From the NCBI GenBank assembly GCA_027451745.1, contig DAIDIP010000027.1, forward strand, positions 1 through 34,323: a stretch of DNA of 34,323 nt, read 5' to 3'. Both the position numbers and the translations under genes were made by a program. Below are positions 16,697 through 25,181 of this stretch, one piece after another (position 1 is the stretch's first letter; each line of letters begins with the position of its first letter). The notes below the pieces were generated by a model. The model was not told the origin of the DNA. It ran no database searches and worked only from the letters and a program-made list of their open reading frames with translations. Source of the stretch: Candidatus Melainabacteria bacterium (lineage in GTDB: Bacteria; Cyanobacteriota; Vampirovibrionia; Obscuribacterales; Obscuribacteraceae).

Positions 16697-18025
16697 GTGC
16701 TAATACTGGGTGAGATCGAAAAAAAGTGGCAAGGCAAAGGTTATATTTTTGGCAAATACGGCTTTCTATCTATACTAATAATTACTGGGACAATCTTTCG
16801 CTTTTGTTATCCTTTTTTTTCCCAACCGCTTGATCATTTTTATTCAGACCCTGGCAGACATTATACAAATGCTACTTCTGAATTTAATCAAACAATCAAT
16901 TCCTGGCTAGATACTCCTTTGCCACAGGTTATTTTAAGAACAGCCTTGGCTATCTTTTCCAATACCCGTCCTGGCACATCAACATATTTAGGCTTGTTGT
17001 GCGCCATAACGCCTTGGTGCTGGTATTTATGGGGTCGTCAGCTTTTCAACAGCAGAAAAAGGGCTTTGGTTTTTTTGGCGGCAATAACATGGTTACCGTC
17101 CTGGATAGGTATTTTCGGATATTTTATGGACGAAACTCTTTTGCTGCCAGCTTTAGGAATAACTTTATGGTTGAGCTGGAAGGCGAGCAAAGAAAATACC
17201 GCTATGTCTTTTCTTTTGGCTATTTTGGGCTGGGCGTTTACATTAAGTATAAAGCTAAACTCGCTCCTGGAGCTGATTATTGTTGTTCCTTGGTTATTGT
17301 TCAATTTTATAAAACATAATGGACGTAGTCTCCGTTCTTACGGAATTGCGGCAGCGGGAGTTTTTATATTGACTGCGACATATTTAGTCTATCCTTGGTG
17401 GGTTTATCAGGGACTTGGATCTACTTGGATTTATCCTGCTGGGATGGGGGTAATGACAAGGGCATTTTATTTAAGTGGTGCTTATTCAGTTTCAGCTCAA
17501 TTTATTTTACATGGCCGAACTATTGCTCATATGGGTCCCTATGAATGTGATTCTATGCAGTTGAAGTCTTTTGAACCTTTCAGTGACTGGCGCACCTGGC
17601 GTAAAGGTTATTATCCTCTTATTGTTAATTGCGACAAGAAGCTAGTTTTTACGCCAGACATGCCGCATTTATCGCTTCCTAAGCGATTGCTTTTAATTAC
17701 CGAGGGAGCTGTCTATTTTTTCTTTAGTCGTTCGTGGCCTGATTTAAGAGAAGACGACATAATACACATTGCTCAAGTTGAAATGCGCTGGATTTGGTCT
17801 CTTTTAACAATTGCTGTTATTGGTTTAGCGTGGCAAAAAAAGCGATTTAAAGATATGGTGGTTGTGTTGTGTCTTGGAACTGCCCTGCTCTATATTTTAT
17901 GTGATGGCACAACTATGACCGGTCGTTATCGCAAACCTTGGGAAGGCATTGCCATAGCTGCCTTTGTTTATTTGTTCAATGCACCAGCCAAAAAACGATC
18001 AGACTTAATAAATGAAACAACCTGA
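16697..18025 (+). CDS. GT-C-like polytopic membrane protein, 442 aa (paralogue 2)
   Basis: Full-length homologue of the protein at 13313-14647. It shares the DHFYSDPGRHYTNAT first-loop block, AITPWCWYLWGRQLF, GIFGYFMDETLLLP, YQGLGSTWIYPAGMG, FEPFSDWRTWRKG and GRYRKPWEGIAIAAF. About ten membrane helices are predicted. It begins with a GTG at 16697. The strict conservation of the extracytoplasmic Asp/Arg/His loop and of the C-terminal RYRKPWEG motif between the two paralogues suggests these are functional sites. Likely role by analogy with GT-C enzymes: membrane glycosyltransfer from a polyprenyl carrier; not proven. Confidence 0.72.
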   Translation: MLILGEIEKKWQGKGYIFGKYGFLSILIITGTIFRFCYPFFSQPLDHFYSDPGRHYTNATSEFNQTINSWLDTPLPQVILRTALAIFSNTRPGTSTYLGLLCAITPWCWYLWGRQLFNSRKRALVFLAAITWLPSWIGIFGYFMDETLLLPALGITLWLSWKASKENTAMSFLLAILGWAFTLSIKLNSLLELIIVVPWLLFNFIKHNGRSLRSYGIAAAGVFILTATYLVYPWWVYQGLGSTWIYPAGMGVMTRAFYLSGAYSVSAQFILHGRTIAHMGPYECDSMQLKSFEPFSDWRTWRKGYYPLIVNCDKKLVFTPDMPHLSLPKRLLLITEGAVYFFFSRSWPDLREDDIIHIAQVEMRWIWSLLTIAVIGLAWQKKRFKDMVVVLCLGTALLYILCDGTTMTGRYRKPWEGIAIAAFVYLFNAPAKKRSDLINETT

Positions 18026-18170
18026 ATTGCTGCGAACTATTGCTGCTTAAGGCATTGTTGGATATCTTTGGGAGATATCTTTATTCTCTTCCATTAAATT
18101 ATTTCGCCAACTAATGAAAGTTCGCTTGGCAGCATATATTATTGCGTTGGCATTTGCTGGAGGTTTCATA

Positions 18171-18647
18171 ATGATTTTTGGCTCAAAAAAGATAATATTT
18201 CTTTGCGCGATAGTTGGTTGCAACTCTATGCTTCCTGCTGTTTTTGCTTCTACAACAACTACTACAAATAAACAATTGAATGGTGGCGTCAAAAAGACAA
18301 CTGTTTCAAGCAAAGCATCATGGGGCCAACGGCATCCTAAAGAGAAAGTTGCTCTTGTAAGCGGTGGAATAGGTGCTGCTGCTGGTGGCGCTACGGGATT
18401 GTTGACCGGAAGAGGTCTAGTAAGAGGAGCCGCAATTGGTGCTGGCACAGGAGCTGGTATAGGTGTGGCACGCAAAACTGCCATAGCGCAACGGCATCCT
18501 ATTGCTAGCGATGCTCTTACTGGTACTGCGGCTGGTTTAGGTTTAGGACTAGCAAGTGGTCGTGAACATAAAGCTGCAGAAGGCGCTTTGATTGGCGGAG
18601 TCGCTGGACTTGGTGTGGGACTATGGAAACATAGAAAAGATCTGTAA
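18171..18647 (+). CDS. Exported glycine-zipper protein, 158 aa
   Basis: A signal peptide (MIFGSKKIIFLCAIVGCNSMLPAVFAS) is followed by a Thr/Lys linker and then two long Gly/Ala-rich stretches, for example GGIGAAAGGATGLLTG and AAIGAGTGAGIG, typical of glycine-zipper transmembrane or oligomerising segments. Two copies of a (Q)RHP motif (GQRHPKEK and AQRHPIAS) precede the Gly blocks, showing an internal duplication. GGAGG at 18159-18163 with a seven-base spacer fixes the start at 18171; the longer frame from 18114 lacks such a site. It probably sits in the cell envelope; no partner is evident. Confidence 0.75.
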   Translation: MIFGSKKIIFLCAIVGCNSMLPAVFASTTTTTNKQLNGGVKKTTVSSKASWGQRHPKEKVALVSGGIGAAAGGATGLLTGRGLVRGAAIGAGTGAGIGVARKTAIAQRHPIASDALTGTAAGLGLGLASGREHKAAEGALIGGVAGLGVGLWKHRKDL

Positions 18648-18712
18648 CCTATGGTCTACAAAAAGCACAAGACATTATCTTAATTGCATCTTGACATCTA
18701 AAGCTTTTGCTT

Positions 18713-19885
18713 TTAACTGAGGCTTTGTTCCAGAATAACTGGAGAAACTATATTGACTGTCTGTAAAGGCTTTTTATTCTGGGCAAAGAATTGATGAGTT
18801 ACCTCTATCACAAAATCAATTTGTTCGTCGGTCAATTCAGGATACATTGGCAAACTTAAAATACGTTTGGTTATGTGTTCTGTAACTGGTAGAGTACCTG
18901 GCTTGTATCCTAGATACGAATAGGCTTTTTGCATATGTGCTGGTGTTGGATAATGAATAAGCGTTTGAATGCCTTTTTCTAACAAATGGGCTTGCAATTG
19001 ATCACGCTCTTCTACTTGGATAACAAATAAGTGGAAAACATGTTCATTGTCTGGATGTGTTGTGGGGGCTTTTAATACATTTGTCAGATCTTTAAAGCCA
19101 GCAATATACTTTTGGGCTATTTCTTGTCTTCTAGAATTCCATTGTTTTAAATAAGGCAATCGACATTGCAGAATAGCTGCTTGTATTTCATCCAAGCGAC
19201 TGTTTATGCCGACTATATCATGATGGTATCTTTTGGATTGGCCATAATTGCGCAGCATAAGCAGTTTTTCGAAACGTTCTTTACTCTTGGCAAATACAGC
19301 ACCGCCATCGCCAAAAGCACCAATATTCTTACTGGGGTAAAAGCTGTAAGCACCAAGCTCACCTAAAGTGCCAGCAATGGCTCCTTTATAGGTTGCTGCT
19401 GTTGCTTGAGCGATATCTTCGATGACCGGTAATTTATGCTTAGCGGCTAATTTTAAAAGAGGTTGCATATCAACCATTTGACCGTACAAGTGCACTGGTA
19501 CTATGGCTTTTGTTTTTGGACCAATTGCAGCTTCTATTTGATTAATGTTCATGACATAAGTATCAGTGTCTATATCAACAAAAACTGGTGTTGCACCTGT
19601 CATGGATATAGCGGAAATAGTTGGTACAGCTGTATGGGCAACTGTTATGACTTCATCGCCATTTGATACATCACAAGCAGCCAATGCCAAATAGACAGCT
19701 TCTGTACCAGAAGCGCAACCAATGGCATAACCTTGTCCATGCAGAACAGCAAATGCTTTTTCAAAATTTTCTAATTCATTACCCAAAATATACTGACCAC
19801 TTTCCAATACTCTATGGACAGCTTGATCAATCTGGTTTTTATATTGATTGTAATGTGTTTTAAAATCACCAAAAAGTACTTTCAT
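18713..19885 (-). CDS. DegT/DnrJ/EryC1 sugar aminotransferase, FdtB/QdtB-like, 390 aa
   Basis: A PLP-dependent nucleotide-sugar aminotransferase. Seen motifs: GCASGTEAVYLAL (cofactor phosphate site, 56-68), VIEDIAQA with the PLP Asp at 157, and the Schiff-base Lys in SFYPSKNIGAFGDGG (K186). Length is normal. Together with the FdtA-type ketoisomerase divergently encoded next to it, it would aminate dTDP-3-keto-6-deoxyhexose to dTDP-3-amino-3,6-dideoxyhexose (the Fuc3N/Qui3N pathway). The start has AGGA about six bases upstream. The FdtB-type assignment over other DegT enzymes rests mainly on the neighbour. Confidence 0.9.
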   Translation of the reverse strand: MKVLFGDFKTHYNQYKNQIDQAVHRVLESGQYILGNELENFEKAFAVLHGQGYAIGCASGTEAVYLALAACDVSNGDEVITVAHTAVPTISAISMTGATPVFVDIDTDTYVMNINQIEAAIGPKTKAIVPVHLYGQMVDMQPLLKLAAKHKLPVIEDIAQATAATYKGAIAGTLGELGAYSFYPSKNIGAFGDGGAVFAKSKERFEKLLMLRNYGQSKRYHHDIVGINSRLDEIQAAILQCRLPYLKQWNSRRQEIAQKYIAGFKDLTNVLKAPTTHPDNEHVFHLFVIQVEERDQLQAHLLEKGIQTLIHYPTPAHMQKAYSYLGYKPGTLPVTEHITKRILSLPMYPELTDEQIDFVIEVTHQFFAQNKKPLQTVNIVSPVILEQSLS

Positions 19886-20025
19886 TTTTTCCTGTTTTTA
19901 CTAAAATGCAATCTGAGGGAAGCTTATTGGTATGATAATAGAATTCAAAGCGCTGTAAATTAAGACCCCTTTATTTCTTAAATTTGCATCGATTGGCGAA
20001 TACGTTTGCTAATAGTTAGAAGACA

Positions 20026-20475
20026 ATGCCGTTACTTTATACAATAAATGATTGCCGTCTCATCCAGCTAGATAAGAATAGCGATTCTAGAGGGAATTTG
20101 ACCCATATTGAAGGAAAGGAACATGTTCCTTTTGATATTCGGCGGGTTTATTACATCTATGATGTGCCTGCGGGTTCTCAAAGAGCTGGGCATGGGCATA
20201 AGAATTTATTCCAAGTTTTGATCGCTTTAGCAGGCAGTTTTGATGTGCATTTGGATGATGGCAAAAACAAAAGAACAGTTTTATTGAACAGACCTTATGA
20301 GGGTTTACTTATTACCCCACAAATATGGCGTGTCATTGATAACTTTTCTTCTGGTGCTGTTTGCCTGGCTCTTGCCAGTGATCGTTATGATGAATCGAGT
20401 TATTATCGCGACTACGATCAATTTCTGGAAGCAAGAAAGGCTATCGATCCTGCTGGTGGCATTCTTATTAAATAG
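20026..20475 (+). CDS. dTDP-6-deoxy-3,4-keto-hexulose isomerase, FdtA/QdtA-type, 149 aa
   Basis: A small cupin of the WxcM-like/FdtA family, which isomerises dTDP-4-keto-6-deoxyglucose to the 3-keto sugar. It shows the family N-terminus (CRLIQLDKNSDSRGNLTHIEG), FDIRRVYYIYDVPAG, and the catalytic His pair in RAGHGHK (H56, H58), then the LLNRPYEGLLITPQIWRVIDNFS block. Length is typical. The gene is divergent from the aminotransferase (140 bases between starts) and convergent with the acyltransferase at 20479. Whether the product has galacto (FdtA) or gluco (QdtA) configuration cannot be told from the sequence. Confidence 0.9.
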   Translation: MPLLYTINDCRLIQLDKNSDSRGNLTHIEGKEHVPFDIRRVYYIYDVPAGSQRAGHGHKNLFQVLIALAGSFDVHLDDGKNKRTVLLNRPYEGLLITPQIWRVIDNFSSGAVCLALASDRYDESSYYRDYDQFLEARKAIDPAGGILIK

Positions 20476-20478
20476 CAA

Positions 20479-21477
20479 TTATAGTTTGATTTTGTAAAAT
20501 TCATACGCAGAACCACAAGCACCAAATTCGCTTTTGTACGTATACAAAGTATTGTTCAAGTAGGAGCCTTGCTTATCCGTACTAATGCCAAAATCGTAAT
20601 AACGTTTTCCTGCCTTTTTTGTTTTTTCTATTGAATGCTCTATAACCATATCTAAAGCGCCCATTTCGCGACCTCTTGCAGTGGAAGCAAAGTATTGAGC
20701 ATGAACAAGAGTAGGACAATAAAACAACAATGAGCCGGCCAGTAATTCTTTTTGATCAAAAACAGTTATCAATTCAATATGATCGGGAAATCGTTCTTTG
20801 AGTGTATACAACTCAGGAAGTGAGTGTACTGGCGTTTTTTCATGCTTGTCTTTTAAATTATTAGCTAAGATCTGCCAATAGCTGTCAATCATATTGAAGT
20901 CTTCGCTAATGGTGAGATTCCCTTTTATAGCTTTTTTTAAAGAGCGGTTTCTTCTATCACTTGGCGGTAAGCGTTTTGTTATATCTATAGTGGTGGACAA
21001 ATCTACACGATAGCGTTCTGCTTTAAGTTTAAAGAGAGCATAAATATCGTCCTGGGCAGGAGATCTGTGATACATAGCCGGCATAGCTTTATAAATCATC
21101 TCTTTAAAGCCAGCGCTGGCATAATATTCAATTATCTGGGTCAATGCGTCTATGGCTCGCTGTCCATATAACCAGCCATCATGTAACAAACCACCATACG
21201 TAATACCTGGGTGACTAATAACAACACTTTTGTCGGAAGGGTCTTGTGCGGCTGGAAAAACAGCACGCAGAATATTGTTTGTGTCATAAATTAGTATAGA
21301 TTGGTCGTTAAATTTGTTTCCATGATAAGAGAGGAATTTGCGGGTATGCAAAAATGTGCCTGTTAACGAAGCTGCTACCATATTTTCCCAGGGCGCAAGT
21401 AATGATTCAGTGTATGGGGTTAAGCTATAGTCATTGCTTGCTTTTTCAGTTTGTATGTTTGAAGAAATTAGAGTCAT
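20479..21477 (-). CDS. GNAT-fold (FemAB/BioF2-like) acyltransferase, 332 aa
   Basis: It resembles the GNAT-superfamily proteins with two tandem GNAT folds (Acetyltransf_6, FemAB-like) common in polysaccharide clusters. Features: an N-terminal half with YGGLLHDGW, a middle DRRNRSLKKA segment, and a C-terminal half with the beta strand ELLAGSLLFYCP, HAQYFAS, GALDMVIEHSIEKTKKAGKRYYDFGIS and the terminal GSYLNNTLYTYKSEFGA. It probably transfers an acyl or aminoacyl group to an amino sugar, acting on the product of the aminotransferase. It is the last gene of a leftward cluster of four (23939 to 20479) and is separated from the gene upstream by 18 bases. Confidence 0.78.
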   Translation of the reverse strand: MTLISSNIQTEKASNDYSLTPYTESLLAPWENMVAASLTGTFLHTRKFLSYHGNKFNDQSILIYDTNNILRAVFPAAQDPSDKSVVISHPGITYGGLLHDGWLYGQRAIDALTQIIEYYASAGFKEMIYKAMPAMYHRSPAQDDIYALFKLKAERYRVDLSTTIDITKRLPPSDRRNRSLKKAIKGNLTISEDFNMIDSYWQILANNLKDKHEKTPVHSLPELYTLKERFPDHIELITVFDQKELLAGSLLFYCPTLVHAQYFASTARGREMGALDMVIEHSIEKTKKAGKRYYDFGISTDKQGSYLNNTLYTYKSEFGACGSAYEFYKIKL

Positions 21478-21495
21478 CAGAATATACTCATCGCC

Positions 21496-22209
21496 CTATT
21501 TAATAGTGCTATTGTATTTTGTATTAGTCTGGGCATTACTTTGCAGTTTAAAGAACTTATGAGTATCAACTATTGATGGTTGGCTTTCAGCTGCTGGAAA
21601 AAGACTTTGAGCAGGAGCATCTTTACTTATAATAGTTGCTGGACCAAGCCAACAATCATTGCCGATATTAATACTATTGGCAATGGTCGAATTTACGCCA
21701 AAAAAGCAATATTCGCCTACAGAAACAAATCCCGATACAACCACATGGGAAGAGACAAAGCAGTGTGAGCCAATTTTGCTGTGATGACCAATGTGATTGC
21801 CGCTCCAAAGAATTACATTGTCGCCAATTTGAGAATAAGGTTGAATAACGTTGTTTTCGAAAACAAAACAATGTTCGCCAATCTTTGCTTCTTTAGAAAC
21901 AAACGCATAAGGACTTATATAAGACGCTAAGCTATAGCCCAATGTTTTTGCTTCATTCATCAGGCGGGTGCGCAAACGATTTAATTGACCATAAGTTACA
22001 GCAACAAAAACATCGTGCTCTTTTGCCGCAAAAGTTTTTGTCAATTCATCAAAAGGAATGACCGGCAAATCAAAAAGTTGTTTGTTTATCAGAAATTCTC
22101 GCTCTACAGAAAAACCAATAACTTTGTAATCAGTATCGTCAGTAAAATAGTGATAAGCAATTTGAGCAAATGCGCTGTCGCCAATAATAATTAGGTTGCG
22201 ATTTTTCAC
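21496..22209 (-). CDS. NeuD/PglD-like sugar N- or O-acyltransferase, 237 aa
   Basis: N-terminal Rossmann-like subdomain (NLIIIGDSAFAQIAYHYF) followed by a left-handed beta-helix built of hexapeptide repeats (IGEHCFVFENNVIQPYSQIGDNVILWSGNHIGHHSKIG...), the layout of PglD, NeuD and related acetyl-CoA-dependent acyltransferases. The His in GNHIGHHSKIG is the probable catalytic base. In this cluster it is a good candidate for acylating the 3-amino group made by the aminotransferase. It starts with GTG only three bases after the stop of the methyltransferase, so the two are co-translated. Confidence 0.87.
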   Translation of the reverse strand: MKNRNLIIIGDSAFAQIAYHYFTDDTDYKVIGFSVEREFLINKQLFDLPVIPFDELTKTFAAKEHDVFVAVTYGQLNRLRTRLMNEAKTLGYSLASYISPYAFVSKEAKIGEHCFVFENNVIQPYSQIGDNVILWSGNHIGHHSKIGSHCFVSSHVVVSGFVSVGEYCFFGVNSTIANSINIGNDCWLGPATIISKDAPAQSLFPAAESQPSIVDTHKFFKLQSNAQTNTKYNSTIK

Positions 22210-22212
22210 TAA

Positions 22213-22980
22213 CTAAGTCCTCTCAACTAAAATGTCTTCGCGTCTATTGCCCATGGGTAAATGATCTGGCTGCGGCAATATGTAGGCGTTAAAGCCTTTA
22301 TCGCGAATACGCTTCACTAAGGACAAAATTAGCGAATCATCAAAAATACTATTAGGTGGTTGGTTTTTCATGGGATCAGCATTTGTATTATTCTTAGCTA
22401 TATATTCTAAATGGGCTTTTTTACCGGCTATCGAATTAAAAAACCTTGTACGTTTAGAGTAATTTGGCAAATCGCCAAATAATATTTGTCCCCCTTCAGC
22501 TAATAATTCTAGACAACATTCTATAAAATGCCAAACATTATCCTCTCCAAAAACATAATGCAGAACACTGTAAACAATAATGGTATTTACTTTGCCTGTG
22601 TACGTGCCTAGTTTCTGCCTGCACCCAGGGAATGGTCCTTCTATTTTGCTAATGTATTGTTCGTCAGGCAGCTGTGAAAGCATTTCTTTGCTATCACAAA
22701 GAATTACTTTTGATTTTTTCTTTTTTGCTAGATCTAATAGAAAATGCGGCAATTCACTGCAGCCAGGGCCTATGTCTAAAATTATTTGTTCGGCTAAAGC
22801 AAGATTGCTCATTTTGTTTTGTATATCTTGCCAAATTAGCGGCTCTTTGCCGCCACGGTAAGAGCCTGGAAAGCCAACTTTTTCATGAGGCAATAAGTTT
22901 GGATCGAGTGCCAATTGCTTGAACTGTTCGTAGTCCAGATTTTCGAATTTACTTATATATTCTAAATTGCTCTCTTTCAT
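22213..22980 (-). CDS. SAM-dependent class I methyltransferase, 255 aa
   Basis: A Rossmann-fold methyltransferase: motif I is ILDIGPGCSELPHFLLDLA, the acidic end of strand 2 is VILCDSKEMLSQL, and the family post-motif strands are TIIVYSVLHYVF and LLAEGGQILFGDLPN. It has no signal peptide. I start it at 22980 (MKESN...), five bases after the stop of the glycosidase-like gene; the frame is open further upstream only through overlap with that gene. The substrate is probably a nucleotide sugar or glycan in this cluster, but this is inferred from the neighbours. Confidence 0.82.
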   Translation of the reverse strand: MKESNLEYISKFENLDYEQFKQLALDPNLLPHEKVGFPGSYRGGKEPLIWQDIQNKMSNLALAEQIILDIGPGCSELPHFLLDLAKKKKSKVILCDSKEMLSQLPDEQYISKIEGPFPGCRQKLGTYTGKVNTIIVYSVLHYVFGEDNVWHFIECCLELLAEGGQILFGDLPNYSKRTRFFNSIAGKKAHLEYIAKNNTNADPMKNQPPNSIFDDSLILSLVKRIRDKGFNAYILPQPDHLPMGNRREDILVERT

Positions 22981-22985
22981 AGAAA

Positions 22986-23939
22986 TCAGCCCGCCAACAT
23001 ATTCGGCGATAGAAGAGCATAGCCAAAGCCGGTACGACCACAATCATTGCCGTTATAAAACATATAGGTTTTATTTTCCCACTTAAAGATGCTGGCATAG
23101 GCCATTATCTGACTATCCCATCCGGTTTCGGACACATCAATATCTATTTTGTCGTCTAGCCTTTGCCAACTTAGACCGTCTTTTGATTCTGCATAGCCTA
23201 AGCGGTAGCCTTTAGAATGAGTGCGTGACGAAAGAAACATTTTGTAAGTATCATTTTCTTTGTATACCCATGGGCGTCCGACAACATGCTCATCTTTGTT
23301 TTTAAAATCCAGACAAACTTTACCTTTTCCAGTCCAATTGACACCGTCTAATGATTCTAAATAGCGCATATTGTAGACAGGTAACGATTTACCGTTTACT
23401 TCAGTCCACTCATTGCCACCTACGTACCACATACGAAAACGTCCGTTTTCGTAAATAACAAATGGAGCAGTACGATTCAATGCTTCTCCATCTATCCTGT
23501 CAATGATTGGTGTTTCTTGGGCGCGATAAAAACTATTGCCACCATCGTCGCTAATTGCTAGTCCGCCAAATTGATAATATCTAACTTTCTGCCCTAATTG
23601 ATAACCAACATAGTACATGTATATTTTGCCATTTGACGAAAGGATGGAACTAGCAATTAAGCCATTTTCGTCAAAGCGACCTGGTTTACCAATATCTAAA
23701 ACGGGGTGGCTGGCAATATCTAGAATGTGCTTTGGATTGTTTGGATCAACATCTACATAGCCCACACGCCCAATCATAGATTCATCGCAAAAAGAAACAA
23801 ATATGCGTAAGCGCTTAGGAGCAATCAAGAATGGTATGGGCAATGAAGCATATTGTTTTGCCCAAGGATTAGACCCATCAGGACAATAAATTAAGCCCTG
23901 CTTTTCCCATTTCATTGGGCCAATGGCTGTTTTAGGCAC
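22986..23939 (-). CDS. Five-bladed beta-propeller glycosidase-like protein, 317 aa
   Basis: Sequence repeats of the type (I/R)MYYVG..., MWYVGG, MFLSSR and MFYNGND mark the blades of a GH43/GH32/GH130-like beta-propeller. Asp residues in the blade loops (for example SDDGGNSF, SLDGVNW, SKDGLSW) match the bacterial 'glycosidase-like' repeat proteins. No signal peptide. Enzymatic activity cannot be assigned: an inactive sugar-binding role is possible. The start is GTG at 23939 with GGAG eight bases upstream; an ATG eight codons later is the alternative. It is the first gene of the leftward four-gene cluster and is divergent from the FkbM gene. Confidence 0.75.
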   Translation of the reverse strand: MPKTAIGPMKWEKQGLIYCPDGSNPWAKQYASLPIPFLIAPKRLRIFVSFCDESMIGRVGYVDVDPNNPKHILDIASHPVLDIGKPGRFDENGLIASSILSSNGKIYMYYVGYQLGQKVRYYQFGGLAISDDGGNSFYRAQETPIIDRIDGEALNRTAPFVIYENGRFRMWYVGGNEWTEVNGKSLPVYNMRYLESLDGVNWTGKGKVCLDFKNKDEHVVGRPWVYKENDTYKMFLSSRTHSKGYRLGYAESKDGLSWQRLDDKIDIDVSETGWDSQIMAYASIFKWENKTYMFYNGNDCGRTGFGYALLSPNMLAG

Positions 23940-24032
23940 CTAAATAACTCCAACGGAACCGCTCTTGCCAACTACCGGGCTCTGGCTTTGCTATTTCTAG
24001 CGCATATATCAAATAAACGCTATCATATTTGA

Positions 24033-25178
24033 ATGAATTTTAATAACTCTCCACTCGATAAGCGTTCTGAGAATTGGTTGCCGACACTTGAAAAACAGAC
24101 ACATGACCAGTTTGCCAAACAAGTTAGCCATAAGAAAAATATTGTTCTCTATGGAGCTGGTACTTTAGGAAAACAGGTACTGGCTGGATTACAGCAAAAG
24201 GGTTTTCAGCCAGTTGCTTTTGTTGAAGATTGCGAAGAAAAACGTTTTGTTGCCGGCTTGCCTGTTCTGCCATTACCAGAAGCACACAACCTGTATAGAG
24301 ACGAGTCTCTGTATATTATTAGCATTTTAAATGCCAATTTTTCTTATAAGCAGGCGGTGAAGAAATTAGCCAAACTAGGACTCAAAAATGTTATGTCTTT
24401 TATGGCTTTCTATGCGGCCTTTCCAGAAAGTTTTTTGCCTTATTATTGTATTGGCAGGCCAGAAATTTTATCGGCTGCAGCCGATAAAATTCATACTGCA
24501 ATTAACTTATTGTCCGACAAGCAATCACGAGATGAGTTTTTAAGCCATATGCATTTTCGACGTGATTTACAGTTTTCTGTCTTGCCCGAACCCTCAACAC
24601 CAGCATATTTTCCCTCAGATCTATTTCCTAAGCTTGCAAATGATATTAGCTTTGTTGATTTAGGTGCCTTTAACGGAGATACTGTGAAATTATTTTTGCA
24701 GCGCACACAGAATAAGTATGGAAAAATCTGGGCGCTTGAGCCAGATGCAAAAAACTTTACTGCCTTACTTTCTTTTGCAGAAAGTTTAGACGGAAAGGAT
24801 AAAGAAAAAATCAGTTGTTTGAATTTAGCTATTGGTGATCAAGTTGGCGAAATCGGCTTCCACTCCGAAGGCAGCGAGGGATCTTGTTATAGTGCCGATT
24901 CTGGTGAAAAAGTACAAACCATTACTCTTGATTCATTCTTTTTGGATAAAGCTGTGTCTTTTATCAAATTTGATATAGAGGGAATGGAGATGCAGGCGCT
25001 TGCAGGCGGACAAAAGTTGATCGCTAGCAAAAAACCTGTCTTGGCTGTGGCAGCTTATCATAAGCCCGAAGACCTTTGGGAGATACCAATTTATATCAAA
25101 TCATTAAATCCTGGTTATCGCCTATATCTTCGTACTGAAGGATATGATGGCATGGGACTTGTTTATTATGCTGTTTAG
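24033..25178 (+). CDS. FkbM-family methyltransferase with N-terminal Rossmann-like domain, 381 aa
   Basis: The C-terminal 180 residues are an FkbM-type methyltransferase: SFVDLGAFNGDTV (motif I), IWALEPDAKNF, NLAIGD, then the family signature TITLDSFF...FIKFDIEGMEMQAL, and PVLAVAAYHKPEDLW. The N-terminal 120 residues form a separate Rossmann-like domain beginning NIVLYGAGTLGKQVLAGL, as in PglD and some sugar-modifying enzymes. It probably O-methylates a sugar in a surface glycan. The gene ends three bases before the stop of the convergent GT61 gene. Confidence 0.85.
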   Translation: MNFNNSPLDKRSENWLPTLEKQTHDQFAKQVSHKKNIVLYGAGTLGKQVLAGLQQKGFQPVAFVEDCEEKRFVAGLPVLPLPEAHNLYRDESLYIISILNANFSYKQAVKKLAKLGLKNVMSFMAFYAAFPESFLPYYCIGRPEILSAAADKIHTAINLLSDKQSRDEFLSHMHFRRDLQFSVLPEPSTPAYFPSDLFPKLANDISFVDLGAFNGDTVKLFLQRTQNKYGKIWALEPDAKNFTALLSFAESLDGKDKEKISCLNLAIGDQVGEIGFHSEGSEGSCYSADSGEKVQTITLDSFFLDKAVSFIKFDIEGMEMQALAGGQKLIASKKPVLAVAAYHKPEDLWEIPIYIKSLNPGYRLYLRTEGYDGMGLVYYAV

Positions 25179-25181
25179 TTT

